From Vanrija pseudolonga (Eukaryota > Basidiomycota > Tremellomycetes > Trichosporonales > Trichosporonaceae), in NCBI RefSeq assembly GCF_020906515.1, contig NC_085852.1, positions 1,302,001 through 1,366,000 on the forward strand: 64,000 nt of DNA, in the 5' to 3' direction. Position 1 is the first letter of the stretch. Each line of letters opens with the position of its first letter. The translations under genes were made by a program, and so were the position numbers. Positions 11,814-23,981 of this stretch are shown in pieces. Below the pieces are notes generated by a model. It was not told where the DNA came from. It did no database searches and was given only the letters and a program-made list of their open reading frames with translations.

Positions 11814-12694
11814 GGTGGTGGCGAGCGGGGAATGTGAGTAGGGGGTTGGGTTAGATGTCAATGGCGACGCGAGGGAAGGTTGCTGGCTTTATGGCTCTGG
11901 CTCGCTGTGGTCGCGCCGGCTGGGTGTGATCTTGAAAGCGGCGAGGAAGGGGCGGTGAGGACGGAGGGAAGGAGCGCCCCGCCCCGCCGCCCTCCAAGTT
12001 CACAAGTGGTCAGTATCGCTTCAACGGGTTCACATGTGCCGCCGTTCCAGTCAGTGCCCCCTCTACTCTGTGGTATGGATGTGATGGCAGTGTGGGTCAG
12101 TTGCTCAGATGTGATTGTGGTGGTTTGCGAGGTGGTGGAGAGGATGGTCGATGGCGATTGCTCGACCTCGCTCACAAGAGCCACTTGAGCCGCGTCTATG
12201 ACGCAATGCACCTGCGGTTGTATTGACCGGCTTTACCCCGCACGCCAAGTTGTTATTCTTTGGGTGGGCTGCACTCATGCGCCCACATGCCACTTGCCGG
12301 CTACATGCAGCCGGGCCCCGGCAACGTAATGGGAGCAGTAGGTGTGGCGTGGGTGGGTGGGTGGCGACAACAAGCCCTTTTTATAGGCGACTAGGCGACT
12401 AGGCTGGCAACTAAAAGTGGAGGCGGGGAAAGAAGGCAGGGAAGGGTTGCAGCCTTGTTCGGTCTCGACTGCCAGGTGTTCCACAACTCGGCGTCGCGTC
12501 CTGGGCCACCAAGTGGACGCGGTCGTCAATGTCCGCCTCCTCGGTGACACCTTCCTCTGCATGCCACAACAACCACACCCACCACACAACCACCACCTTC
12601 AATCACACCCGTTGCTAAGCGCAGAACACCTCCAACACGCTCAAATAACGACCCATTCAACAACTTTCCACTCGTTCACCAGCCTACAGACACC
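11814..12694. promoter_or_regulatory. Divergent intergenic region upstream of the membrane protein and aldehyde dehydrogenase genes
   Basis: This 881-bp gap serves two divergent genes. It contains a TTTTTATA stretch at about 12377-12384 followed by a doubled GGCGACTA near 12384-12400, and a C/A-rich leader directly before the aldehyde dehydrogenase ATG. No gene is visible. Confidence 0.45.
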
Positions 12695-14934
12695 ATGGCA
12701 GCCCTCCCTCCCTTTGTTGACACGCGCATCGACGCTCTCGATGAGGTCAGTATCAGCCGCCAAATGTTCCCGGGAACATTTGGTGGCCAACCAACCAACC
12801 TGGCGATTACTGACAAAGCCACCAGATCTACGACAGGCTCCAGGCCACCCTTGACACGAACAAGACGCTCGACATTGCCTACAGGAACTACAACCTCAAG
12901 CAGCTCTACTTCCTCCTCACGGACAATGAGGAGCGTATCCAGGCCTCGCTCAAGGCCGACCTCGACAAGGCGGGCTTTGACGCCAACGTCGGCGACGTGA
13001 GTGACCGAACAGAACATGCCACCCACCCCCGTGCAACAAGCGCGTGCAAGCGCGTCACAAAGCTCACACACGTCAGATCTGGCCCGTCATCAACCAGATT
13101 GCGCTCGCTATCAAGCGCCTTCCCCAGTGGATGAAGCCTGAGTCGGCGAGCAAGGATGCATCGACCATGTTCAAGCTCATGCGTGAGTTGAGGAGTTAGC
13201 GGCTGGCGAGGTGTGATGGTTGCCCCAGGCGGCTGGCCCACGGACCCCACACACCCCGCATCAAGCCACAGCCGTGATGGCCGTGCTGACCATCCCAGGC
13301 CCGCGTGTCGTCAAGCAGCCCAAGGGTGTCTCGCTGGTAGGTGCAAGAGTGGCGGCCGGCGTGGGAAGCTCCGCGCTAAACTGTGCCAGATCATCAGCGC
13401 TTGGAACTACCCTTGGCAGCTCGCCCTCGGCCCGCTCGTCGGCGCCATCGCCGCTGGGTGCCCCGCGGTCATCAAGGTGAGTCCGGCTGCATTGGCGCAG
13501 ACACGCAGCCACTGACTTGTCAGATGTCGGAGCACTCGCCCGCCTCGGCCGCCCTCATGGAGGAGCTCATTCCCCGCTACCTCGACCCCGAGGCCTACGC
13601 CGTTGTCAACGGTGGTGTCGCCCAGACCACCATCCTTCTCCAGAAGCAGTGGGGCCACAGTGGGTAGAGGTCGAAGGCATCGCTGACCCACCAGTCATGT
13701 ACACCGGCTCTGGAATGGTCGGCAAGATTGTCGCCTCCGCCGCCGCCAAGACGCTCACGCCCACCACGCTCGAGCTCGGCGGCAAGAGCCCCGTCATTGT
13801 TGCGCCTGACGCCGACGTCAAGATTGGCGCTCGCCGTATCCTCTCCATGAAGTCGTTGAACCTCGGTCAGGTGGGTTGAGAGTTTCGTACGACTAGGTCG
13901 ATACTAACTCTCCGCCAGGTGTGTGTTGCTCCCGACTACATCCTCGTTGCCAAGGAGCGCGTCGATGACTTCGTCAAGGCGATTGTCGAGACGTGAGTGG
14001 TGCCATATTGCGGATAAGGACACCACTGACCATCAGAATGGACGAGTTCTTCCCTCGCGGCAGCGAGCGTTCGTTTGTCAAGGACGGCGCGTACGCCTGC
14101 ATCCGCAACGAGCGCGACTACGAGCGCATTGTGTCGCTCGTCGACGACCAGGACGCCAAGGGACAGCTCGTCTACCGCGCCGAGGCCGACGAGAAGCGCA
14201 GGCGCATCGGTATCAACGTCGTCCACCTGCCCAAGGACGGCGCTGGCGAGCAGGGCCTCCTCGTCACTGACGAGATCTTTGGCCCCATCCTTCCCATCAT
14301 GGCTGTCGACGTATGTGTGCGTTGATCAACAACTGCTGACACTTTTGCAGAGCGTCGAGGCTGCCATCAAGTATGTCAACGCAAGGCCCCACCCTCTCGC
14401 TCTTTACGTTCTCTCCAAGAACCGCTCCTACTTTGACAAGGTCATCCACGAGACCCTCAGTGGCTCGGCCATCTGGAACGATGTTGCCTTCACTCCCGTC
14501 GCCACCACTCTTCCCTTCGGCGGTGTTGGTGACAGTGGATGGGGCAACTACCACGGCGTCCACGGCTTCAACACATTCTCGCACCACAAGGGTGAGTTGA
14601 GCGTTTGTACCTCCGACTTGCCAACTGACACAATCCAGCCATCCTCGAGGTGCCTTACTGGCTCGAGCTCGCCCAGAAGTCGCGCTACCCGCCCAACCTC
14701 GACGCCAGCGCCCGCAAGGTCTTCAAGATGTTCATGGTCTCCAAGATCAACTTCAAGCGCCCGGTCAGCGTCGAGGGCGAGCAGCAGCTCCTCCGCAGCC
14801 AGCGGAACCGCCGCACCCTCTACCTGGGCGCTCTCCTCATCTTCCTCGGTGCTTGGGCCGGCATCATCGGCCGCCAAGGCGCCGAGAAGTTTGGTTCAGT
14901 CGGCGGCTGGCTCAAGGCCAAGTTCAACGTCTGA
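12695..14934 (+). CDS. HFD1: Fatty aldehyde dehydrogenase, ALDH class 3, C-terminally membrane-anchored
   Basis: At least eleven exons encode a class 3 aldehyde dehydrogenase that oxidises long-chain aldehydes to fatty acids with NAD. Recognised in order: the Rossmann start SAWNYPWQLALGPLVGAIAA with the class 3 W-N-Y-P motif, TLELGGKSP with the general-base Glu, the nucleophile in NLGQVCVAPDY, EIFGPILPI, and the C-terminal catalytic-domain motif PFGGVGDSGWGNYHG. After the domain, a segment LYLGALLIFLGAWAGIIG is a single tail anchor, placing the enzyme on ER, mitochondrial or lipid-droplet membranes, as in yeast Hfd1 and animal ALDH3A2. The first intron (about 12746-12826) carries an unusual perfect palindrome. 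The gene is convergent with the CAP59/CMT1-like gene. Confidence 0.93.
12760..12783. repeat. 24-bp perfect palindrome in intron 1 of the aldehyde dehydrogenase gene
   Basis: Positions 12760-12783 are a perfect inverted repeat with no spacer, centred on CCCGGG. Flanking bases extend the potential RNA stem by four further pairs, one of them G-U. It can be a protein-binding site or an intronic hairpin. Confidence 0.85.
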
Positions 14935-15245
14935 GCAGCAGGCACGCGAGCCCAGATCTGAGCCGAGCTCCGCCCCCAAGTACCCCGCGCGCATGTGAAT
15001 AAAAGGTCGACCCAGTCGGTTAGTTAATGTCTTGCAAGCTTGTTACCCTTCCGAGCCCTTGTGTAGCGATATGCTGGGTCTCTGTCCAAGTTGACGTCGC
15101 CTGTAGTGTTGTTTGATGCAGTGATCCATGCTCTACATTTGCAAAACAATGCGGCTCCTAATAGACAAGACGGGTAACGAGTTCCACCCAGATGTGCTAG
15201 GGCGCTCTCCTCGCCCACTCCGACGCTCAGCTCTCAACGCCACGC
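14935..15245. other. Convergent 3' region with AATAAA signal
   Basis: The gap separates two convergent genes. An AATAAA hexamer at 14998-15003 lies 64 bp after the aldehyde dehydrogenase stop and is a likely polyadenylation signal. Nothing else is seen. Confidence 0.5.
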
Positions 15246-17370
15246 TCAACCTCTCCTGTTGGACGCAATCTCGGTACCGTTGGGGTCGAGGATGATGAGG
15301 GGAGGGGGGTCGGTCCAGCGGGTGCCGTCCCAGGCCCAGTGGCCCTTGCCCGGTTTGTCGGGCCAGTCCTGGCAACGGACCTTGCGCGGGGGCTCATCGA
15401 CCCACTCAATCTTCTCCGAGTGCTGCGCGTCGGGCAATGGGTACTCGACGTAGCCGCGCACACGCGAATCGTCCTTGCCGTAGGTAAGGTGGATACCGGG
15501 CACGACGGCGATGCGGCCAAAGCCGTACTTCCAGAAGTCCCACGAGATGAACGACGACTCGGACGCCTGGCACTCCTCCTCGCCGGGCTGCTGGTCGGGG
15601 CGGCGGGGCACACCGCGACGGAAGCGTACGTTGTACGGCGGGAGGAAGGGCACGGGGTTCATGACGGCCATGCCGTTCCAGCCCGCAAACACCTGGTATG
15701 GGAGCACACGGGTGTGGCGCTCGAGCGTGGCGGGGTGGTTGATGAAGAGCTGAGGTGAAGTGTGTTAGTATCTGGGGGGTTCCACGAAATTCGAAGCCGC
15801 TCCCGTGGGTACTCACCCTCTGGGGGTCCTCCTGCTGGTCCTTGGGCACGGGGAACGGAGTGTAGAGGTCGCCACTCATATCACGGCCGACCCAGCCGTC
15901 GTAGAACCACTTGCCAGCGTGGTCCCAGCCGCAGGTCATGTCGGCGTCCTGGAAGAAGTGCTGATGGAGGATCTCGAGGAAGTGGCGGCCGCCAAAGTAG
16001 ACGTCGTTGTAGAACAGGACGGCCGACCACTCCTTGTTGTCGGGCGACTTGCCAGGGTACTTGCTGTCGTAGATGGGCTGCATGACGGCGTTGCGGAGGT
16101 CGGCCAGCGTCTGGATACGGTGGCTGTTCTCCCAGTCGATCGCGGGCATGTGGGTCTGGATGAAGAGGTTCTCGGGGGGAACACCGAGGAAGAGGAGATG
16201 CTCCTTCATCGCAGCGGCGATGATCTCACCAGCTCCGTCGTCTGACGGGCCCTCCATAAGCGCAAACACGCACGACTCGGGGCCCAGGAAGTCGACAACG
16301 ACTGTCCAAGTAGCAAACCAGTCGGCAAGCATACCAGTGACCTGGCGACACACGGTCGTGAAGAGGTACCTCTTCTCGCCGCCCTCGACCCACTTCTTCT
16401 TCTTGTCGTCCCACTCGCCACCGAGGTGGGCGTAGCGCTCCATAAGCTCGGGGGTGAGGAAGGGCGGGTGGATGGGGTTGTTGAGGTCGTGCTCCCTGGG
16501 GATCTCTGGGAACTTCTCCTTGAGGTCGTACAGGCGGGGGCGGAGGTGGGCGAACGCCTCCTCAATCGACGGCAGGGGGCGCAGCTCGTACTCGACCGGG
16601 TTGGTGTTTGGGATGACGACGCGCGAGTGGCCGGGGTGGTACGGGTTGGTCCTGCTGGAGGGGAGGGGGCGGTCCAGTCGGTACGTGTTGGGGCGGGGCG
16701 AGAGCTTGATCTGGCCGTTCTTGTCGCGTCCGATCGGCGCCTGTGATGAGGGCTGGCGCTGGCCCGAGCCGCCGCCAAAGAGGCGCGAGAGGCCGTCGAA
16801 GCGCGACCAGCCCTCGGACTCGCGGGCGCGTCCACGCTCAGACTCGGACGTCGCGGACCACGTGTCGTCGACCTTGCCGCCCGCGCCGGCGATGAAGTAG
16901 AGCGCGCCGAGCGCGACGAGGAGGATCAGCCCGCGTACGAGCGGACGCGGGATGGAGAATTGCGCGCCGCCGAGCGCAAACGATACGGGGTACCGCCTGC
17001 TGGGGCCCGGTTTTGAGCCAGACAGGCGCATGCCGCTCATTTCTTCGTCGTAGTGGTACTTGTTGTTGTTGCTGGTGCCGAATGTGATGCCAAAGCCGCC
17101 GCTGCTGTCCTTTTCCTTGTCGCGGACGCGTAAGCCACGTGGAGAGGTCCTGCTGCTGCTGTTGCCGCTGTCAGTCCCTAGGGAGGAAGAGAGGGCGTGT
17201 GTGCCGCTGTTGCTGTTGTTGTTGTTGTCGGTTGGTGGAGACGGTGTGCGAGGAGCAGAAGTGCGATGGTGTGCAAGTTGACCGGGAAGGTGCTGGTGTT
17301 GCTGATGGTGGTGGTGATGCGGCGGCTGTTGCTGTGTGGGAGGCATAGACTTGTCGACGCCAGGGTTCAC
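15246..17370 (-). CDS. CAP59/CMT1-family alpha-1,3-mannosyltransferase (GT69), type II membrane protein
   Basis: Two exons with one 67-nt intron (CTAAC branch site) encode 685 residues. The N-terminal 140 residues are low-complexity, rich in His, Gln, Asn and Ser, followed by one transmembrane helix (LVRGLILLVALGALYFIAGAG), a Golgi type II topology. The luminal domain matches the cryptococcal CAP59/CMT1 mannosyltransferase family: KRYLFTTVCRQVTGMLADW, ESCVFALMEGPSDDGAGEI, AVLFYNDVYFGG, DADMTCGWDHAG with FYDGWVGRDMSGDLY, then a C-terminal part with VFAGWNGMAVMNPVPFLPP and ECQASESSFISWDFWKYG. In Cryptococcus these enzymes act in capsule or glycan mannosylation. A role in surface polysaccharide or glycolipid synthesis is likely; the exact acceptor is not known. 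Confidence 0.92.
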
Positions 17371-19102
17371 GTCAAGAGACTAGTAGGTGCGGGGGTTGCG
17401 GAGGGAGGCGGCGCGCGGCACGGCGGCGTGGCAACAACACGAGGCAGGCAGGCGGCAGACGAGCGCAGGCCGACCGAGGGGAATGAAACCTTGTGGGCGT
17501 GCCGTTTGCGGCGGTGCGGTGCAAGCAGGCAGCCGAGACTCTGGTGCTGCAATGTGACACAGTGACCGAATAGTGCGGGCACTGGGATTGTGGGTGTGTC
17601 GCGGGTTGGGCGAGATTTAGGGGGGAGGGGAGCAAGCAAGGGATTCGTACTGCTGATGGGGCCTGCACACGGGCAAGTGACTGGCGAAAAGTGCACTAGG
17701 GACCAGGGGAGAGGAGCGATGCTTTAGTGGCCGGGCTTATCAGCTTTCGTGGCCTTTTGCTGTCGACGACGAGCTGAGCTGGGCTATGAGTAGGTGTAAG
17801 AGTTTAGACAAGTGAGTGCAAGAGTGCAAGAGAGAGAAAGTGCGAGAGTACCGCGAAACAACTGTATCTCCCAGTCACCGCTAGTGCGTGCACATGCACT
17901 GCGCCTGCACGGCACAGATCACCGTGGCGGCGGCGGCGGGGCGGGCGGGCGTTGGCTGCCTGACTGCCTGACTTGGTCGTCTCGTCGTGAGGCAGGCTTG
18001 TGTCGTGTCGACACGACCCCACGACCCCCTCCGGCCATGTGGTTGTCGCTGGTTGCTGGTGGGAACTGGGGCCTGCGGTGTTTCTCCAGCTCTCTGCTGC
18101 TGCCAGCGAAACAAGGGAAAAGGGGCGGGTGGGGACGCCGTTTACGGATACCTCGACTGAACTGAACTGCGGGTAGGGCCCCCCTCGTCCCGTGCCTCGT
18201 GCCGGGCTACTGCTGGGGACGACAGCTGAAACGGCACAATTGAGAGCCGGATGGATTGTATACTGGACGCACGCTGGCGCATGATGCTTAACGCTGAATA
18301 GAGCCATCGAGTGGGCATGCGCGCGCGCCAAGGGGCGGGCACTGCTCGGTGTGTGCGTGTGTCCGTGTGCCAGCGAGCTGCCATCACTTGCATTGGGCTG
18401 TGAGTGAGGTGGCTGCGAGACGCTCTCTGCTAGCAGCGGCGGCATGCTCGTCTCTCTGCATCACGCATCAATGCAGTCTGCAGCTCACCAGCTCATCACG
18501 TTTCAACCCCAGCCCCCGTACCTGACGGACCAGCAGCCATCTCTCTCCTGCCACGTCGCCGGCGAGCCGGCTGGCCGCCTGCCGCCACTGCCGTCGTCGG
18601 GCCAAGCGGTTGGTGTGGTGAATGCCGTGAGCCTAACCCCGTCTCCTGGTTACTGAGCTCAGTGGGGCAAGGCCGGCGAGCAGAGCTCGTCTTGTCCCGC
18701 CGCGTTGACTGCCAGCCGGCTCCAGCGAGCCTCCACGTCTCTGCATGGCAATAAACTCGTGGCTCATTTAACCATAATTGGGGTAGGCCCGCAGGCTGGT
18801 AGCGCATAGTTGCGACTTGCGACGCATGGCGGATATACATGGGCGGTAATCATGCCAACACGGTCTGTTATCCATCCTCGTCCTCCTCGTCACCACCACT
18901 CGACTCGCCCATGCAGTGCAGATGAAGTACAAACAATGTGCCACTCGGCAGATCTGATCCAGGCGCGAGGCGCTCAGGCGCCAAGCACAACACTCGCCCT
19001 AAGGGCGATGCACGTTGCCCGCAGTGGCGCAGAACAGTCGCGTCGGTCACGGAAGCTAGCTCGCTTATGCCGCCCATCCCATTCTGGCCCAGACGATCTG
19101 GG
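17371..19102. other. 1.7-kb intergenic region upstream of the mannosyltransferase
   Basis: The left side must carry the mannosyltransferase promoter and 5' leader; the right side is the 3' flank of FOL1. I find no coherent gene: frames are short with no recognisable motifs. A run of direct GA-rich repeats (agagtgcaagagagag-like) lies near 17810-17845. Confidence 0.45.
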
Positions 19103-21434
19103 CTAGGCCTTGGGAGGAGGTGTAGGTGGCACGTCGCGGATCGCGGCCGCCATCGCGACCGTGTCCGCGGCGCTCTCGGCGTCGTGGACACGGAGCACGT
19201 CGACGACGCCGGTAGCAGTGCACCAACCCGAGATGGCCGCGTCGCCCGCGCCGCGCTCTGAGGGCACGGTGCGCCCCGTGACTTTGCCAACGAAGCCCTT
19301 GCGGCTGCCACCGACAAGCAGGGGGAAGTTGGCGAGCGAGGGCGACGCGACGAGCTCGGGCAGCGAGCGGAGCAGGCGCAGGTGGTCGTCTTGCGACTTT
19401 GCAAAGCCGAGGCCCGGGTCCAGGATGATGTCCCACCGCTTCACGCCGGCATCGAGTGCCCGCTGCACAGCAGTGCCGAGCTCGGCCGCAACGCCGCTGA
19501 CCACGCCGCCAAGGGCGCTGTAGTCTTGCGCTTCGGCAGTCAGCATCGTCGTCGAGTCGCCGCGCGAGTGCATCAGCACGACGGGCACGTCGGCCTCAGC
19601 CATGGCGGCGGCCATGCCCTCCTCTGCACCACCGCGCACGTCGTTGATGCAGCTTGCGCCGGCTTTGACAGCTGTGAGGGCCACCTCGGGCCGGTATGTG
19701 TCCACGCTGAGTGGGATCGATGCAAGAGGGCCGTCCGCGGCTCGGACAGCGGTGACGAGGGGCACGACGCGCTCAATCTCCTCCTCGGACGAGCATGGCT
19801 CAGAGTTCGGACGCGTCGACATGCCTCCAATGTCGATGATGGCAGGGACGCGCGAGCCTGACGCGAGCTGCGTGAGGCGCTCGAGAGCACCGCTAGCTTC
19901 CGTATGTCTCTGGTTGCCGTCAGAGAACGAGTCGGGCGTCGCGTTGAAGATGGCCATGATGGCCGGTGTCGCTGGCGACGTCAGACGGAGCACCTTTGCT
20001 GGTGAGGGGAACGGGATAACGGGCGCGAGGCCGCCCGGTGCGACGCGGGACAGGAGCTCGGCAACGCTGGTGCCGAACGCGGGGTGGATGAGCTCTGGCG
20101 CGATGCTGGGGCTGTCAGTCGTTGTGCCTCATCGTCTGACTTACTCTGCCAGAGGCCGGAGGACAAACTCGCGCTCAGCCAAGCTCGCATGCGGGCATTC
20201 CAACCATCCGACGCCGTCCTCGTCCGCCGCGTCCCCAGGTTGGCCAACACGCACGACCTCGTCGCCATAGAGCACAAGGTCGAGGTCGATGACTCTGGGG
20301 CCGTTGCGGAACGTCTTGGTGCGCCCGATCTCCGTCTCGGTGCGCTTGAGGACGCGGAGGAGGTCGAGCGGCTTCAGGGTCGTCGACACCTCAATCACGC
20401 CGTTGAGGAACAGCGCCTGGTCCTCGACGTACATCGGCTCCGACTCGTACAGCCTGCTCGTGTCGACGAGGGTCACGCCCGCCGCCTCGAGCAGCTTGAT
20501 GGCGCGGCGCACGTGCCCGACCCTGTCGCCGATGTTCGAGCCGACGGCGATGAACACCCGCGGGCCGGAGCGCCTTGCCGACGTGTAGTATGGTCTCCTC
20601 GCGGCTGGGGCTGGCGCCGGCACCGCTGCGGCTGGCGTGGGCACGCCGCGCACGCCGCCGCGCTTGGCAAAGTCCTCTACCCTCCGCGAGACGCTGATTG
20701 ACGGCGTGGCGAACGGCAGCGCGCTGGGCTTGCGGATGTCCACGTCGATAGAGCTCTGCGGCGGCACGGCGGGGAGTGCGAGCAGCTCACGGGCGAACGT
20801 GTCGGCCAACGACTCGAGGGTTCCAAACGACGACTTTTCGAGCCACTGGGTGTGAGCGGGGCAGATGGGGTACACTCACGTCGAACGACGCATCCGCGAC
20901 GGCCTTGTGGCTCCACTGCTCGGCGCCGACGCCAGGCCCAGTGACGGTGATGTCGGCTTCCAGGCGCTGCCGCTCGGCGCGCTCGTGCGGGTGCAGGCCG
21001 ATGATGCACGACACGCGCAGGTCGCGGAGGGTGCAGCTGATCGGCCCCGCAGACGAGGGGGTGAAGGTGCGCGCGTACTCTGCGCTCTGGGCCGACAGGA
21101 GGGCGCGGGGGAGGCGCGCGGTGACGCGGACGGAGGACACGGCCTTGAGCTCGAGCGGGACGGCCGCGACGGCGTCCAGCAGCTCGGACGGGCGGGCGAA
21201 CGCGCGCGAGTTGATGGCCGCGTATACCGCCTTCGAAACGCTAGAGTAGTTCACGCCCAGGCCCTGCATGTCATCCTCGTCGACGCAGTGCGGGACGACC
21301 TCGGGTGCGAGGCTGATGTCGATGTCGAGCTCGACGGGGCACGGAGGGGGCGGGTTCAGCCCAAACGCGGACGGGCCGAGGCCTTGCGCTAGGTGACACG
21401 TGAGCGCTGTTACGCTGATGCGGTCGGCAGGCAT
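19103..21434 (-). CDS. FOL1: Trifunctional folic acid synthesis protein (DHNA-HPPK-DHPS)
   Basis: Three exons (introns of 34 and 39 nt) encode 752 residues with three enzymes of folate synthesis in the usual fungal order. Residues about 1-215 hold dihydroneopterin aldolase-type repeats (including DLRVSCIIGLHPHERAERQ). Residues about 290-440 are hydroxymethyl-dihydropterin pyrophosphokinase (FIAVGSNIGDRVGHVRRAI, then GPRVIDLDLVLYGDE). The last 300 residues are dihydropteroate synthase: FNATPDSFSDG, AIIDIGGMSTRP, SVDTYRPEVA, INDVRGG, ILDPGLGFAKS, GGSRKGF and the final RVHDA. The start at 21434 (MPADRISVTAL) was preferred over an upstream frame extension of Pro/Thr/His that looks like leader sequence. 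DHPS is the sulfonamide target. FOL1 is mitochondrial in yeast; no clear presequence is visible here. Confidence 0.95.
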
Positions 21435-21746
21435 CAGCCGGTGTGTGTGGGTGGGTGGGAGGGAGGATGAGATGGTACAGAACAAAAATCGGTGATGCCA
21501 TGGACGAGGCCGATTCCAGGCACGGTGAGGTCATGTTGGCGGCGGCAAACTGTAGAGTGGCACCAGCCGACCGGTTGGAGGCAGAATGCATTTTCCCTCC
21601 CCTCTGCACCTGAACTGGGTCTATCGAATGCATGGACTTGTACGATGTACTGATGGGAATCTTGATATTGTAGCGATCTCTTGCGATAGGATGGAAGCTT
21701 GCGCTTAGGTGTCTGTTGTTCGTTAGTACCCCTGCCAAAGCAGGCT
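21435..21746. other. Intergenic region between DMC1 3' end and FOL1 start
   Basis: This 312-bp tandem gap contains the FOL1 promoter and the DMC1 3' end. A GGTGTGTGTGGGTGGGTGGGAGGGAGG tract-like G-rich stretch lies at about 21440-21465, immediately before the FOL1 start. No gene is visible. Confidence 0.4.
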
Positions 21747-23418
21747 CTACCCACCCTCCCAGCCACTGAAGGTGTTAGCAAGGGAACCAACCCACATCGG
21801 AACACTCACCCAGACTTGAGGCAGTACGTCGCCTCGCCCTCAGGCATGTCAGGCGAGTCCTGGAGCTTGGCGATGCGCTCATCGCCGCGGCCCTTGCGGA
21901 GCTGGATACGGGTGGCGGATCTGAACGGGTGTTAGTTGGGCCGTCACCTCCCACCAACACTCACGCATGAGCAAGGATATGGCCACCGACGGGCTTGGCA
22001 CTCGAGGCAGCAGCAAACATGGCGGCAGCCTGAGAGTCAGCAGGTATCACAACTAGCTCCACTCACACCAGGGTCGGCCTGGACTTGGTTGGTGAGAATC
22101 ACTGCGACGTTGAACTCCTCGGACAGCTTCTGAAGACGGGCAAGGAACTGGTTGAGCTTCTGCTGGCGCTCGGAAAGCTCGCCGCGACCGGAGTAGTCCT
22201 GGCCTGAGTAGGTGAGCTCGCCTCCGACGGTCCGGCACCTACGGAACAGGTTCATGATACTGTCAACGATGATGAGCTTGTACGTGCGGTCCTCGACAAA
22301 GCTGCGTCGTCAGTTGAGTAGGTCACAAGTACTCACCGAATGGCAAGCTCAACGAGAAGCTCGCACTGCTGCTCGGAGCTCCACGCGCGAGCGCAGAGCA
22401 CATTCTCGAGAGCCATGCCGCTGTCAACGCCAAAACGATCCGCAACCGCGCGGACACGGTCGGGGCGGAAGGTTCCTCTGTGTGTTGTTAGACGCGGAGG
22501 ACTGACGCGAGGCTTACTCGGTGTCAATGTAGGCAACCTTGCCACCAGCGCCACCCTGGTCCTCAGGGAGTTGGGTGGTCACGCAGAGTGTGTGGCATAA
22601 CTGGGTCTGGGTGGAGGCGTCAATGGCCGCCGAGGATGTCAGCCTACCTTGCCAGTACGGAACTCTCCATAGACCTCGGTGATGCTCTGGGTGGAGATAC
22701 CACCACCAAGCATGCCATCAACGGCCTTGGAGCCAGTGGTGATCATCTGAACATTCTGACGGCGCTCGGAGAGCTCCGCAGCCGTGGCGAAAGTCGGCGG
22801 CTGTTGTGAGCGGGGGGTACCCGTGCCGTGCCACCTACGAGGAGCTTGACGGACACTTCCTATGCATGGTCAGCCATGTCCCACACATACCATCCCAGTA
22901 CACACCTTGAGCTTTTCGATCTTGGCCTATTGGAAGCAAGGCGTCAGTAAAAACGGATCAACCCGAGTCCGACAACGCGGAAAAGTACCTCGGAAAGGCC
23001 CTGAGAGACGTCAGTGCCTCGTCCTCTTCGCTTGTGCTTGCCTTAATCTTGGCCAGGTTCTTGCGCGGGGTCTGCGCCACTCCAAGGACTGTGACGATTC
23101 CTGCCGCCTTGAGCTTGGTGATATCGGAGACGTTGATGCCCTGAGATAGTGAGATAAGATGTGTTGATCAGTGGCATGGTGGTCGGTCACCCATCAATGT
23201 GGTCAGGGAAGGTGGTGGCTATTGGAACACAACACTCACGTGAGCCTGGAGCTCGTCCACCGCCTAGACGTGGTCAGTGTCTGTGTGAAGAGGAGCATCG
23301 CGTACCTCGTAGCCATACATGGTCTGTGGAAGCGGTCAGTTATGGATGGGACAGAGTTGGCGGCGCGGAGGAAGGCGGGGAAGGCCTTGTTACTCACGTC
23401 CTGGCCGTCGTCCGACAT
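21747..23418 (-). CDS. DMC1: Meiosis-specific recombinase Dmc1
   Basis: About fourteen short exons encode roughly 340 residues. The start at 23418 gives MSDDGQD, then [20 protein letters not shown] (the helix-hairpin-helix N-domain), then GLSEAKIEKLK. The core has [16 protein letters not shown], Walker [28 protein letters not shown], Walker [58 protein letters not shown] and [17 protein letters not shown]. Gln-rich ERQQKL and the ADPG loop distinguish DMC1 from RAD51. It catalyses strand exchange between homologues in meiosis. One intron after KNLAKIK begins with GC (GCAAGC) rather than GT. The protein ends KSGGWEGG after a final small intron. The gene is divergent from the aconitase gene. 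Confidence 0.93.
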
Positions 23419-23981
23419 GGTGGCGAGTGAGGTTCTTGTGCTTGTGAGAGAGTAAGTGGGTGTGAGTGGGAGGGGGTCAACGGTGAGGAGGGAGGAGGTT
23501 GTGGTAAGAGACTGTGAGAGCGGGGGTGGTGGGAGAGAGGGGAGCAACGAAAAGTAGAGCGAGTGGGAGGAAGTACAAAGTCAAGAAGGAATTCATGCGC
23601 CCAAAGGAAGATATACGCGGGCCTCAGAGCCAGCCAAGCAGCCAGGTGAGTGAGTCAACCAGACATGGTCAAAAGGAAGGCGAGGAAGACAGTCTCGAGG
23701 AAGGCGGTCTGTGCGTCAACATGTCGACCATCTCGACCACCAGCTCGATCGGCCGTGAATTTCCGACGAGTGATATCGTCGCCTGTATCGCTTGTCAGGG
23801 AGTTCCTGGCTGGCACCCAGCCAAAATGCGAGTCATCGACCTCGGCTTCATCCAACCAGCTGCCACCGTTTTCAAGCTGGCCCCCGACCGACTTTATCGA
23901 TCACTGGCCCGGGCTTTGCATAGACTTTGCTTTCTCAACTCCCACCTCACCACTCTCACCACGCCAAAAAGAGCAACAACC
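23419..23981. promoter_or_regulatory. Divergent promoter region, DMC1 / aconitase
   Basis: This 563-bp gap separates the divergent starts of DMC1 and aconitase. No TATA box stands out and no further gene is seen. It couples a meiotic gene to a housekeeping metabolic gene. Confidence 0.45.

Noticed and set aside
21435-21485. Upstream extension of FOL1 (MFCTISSSLPPTHTHRL...)
   Set aside because: Low-complexity Pro/Thr/His sequence typical of leader DNA; MPADRISVTAL at 21434 begins the conserved-looking protein.
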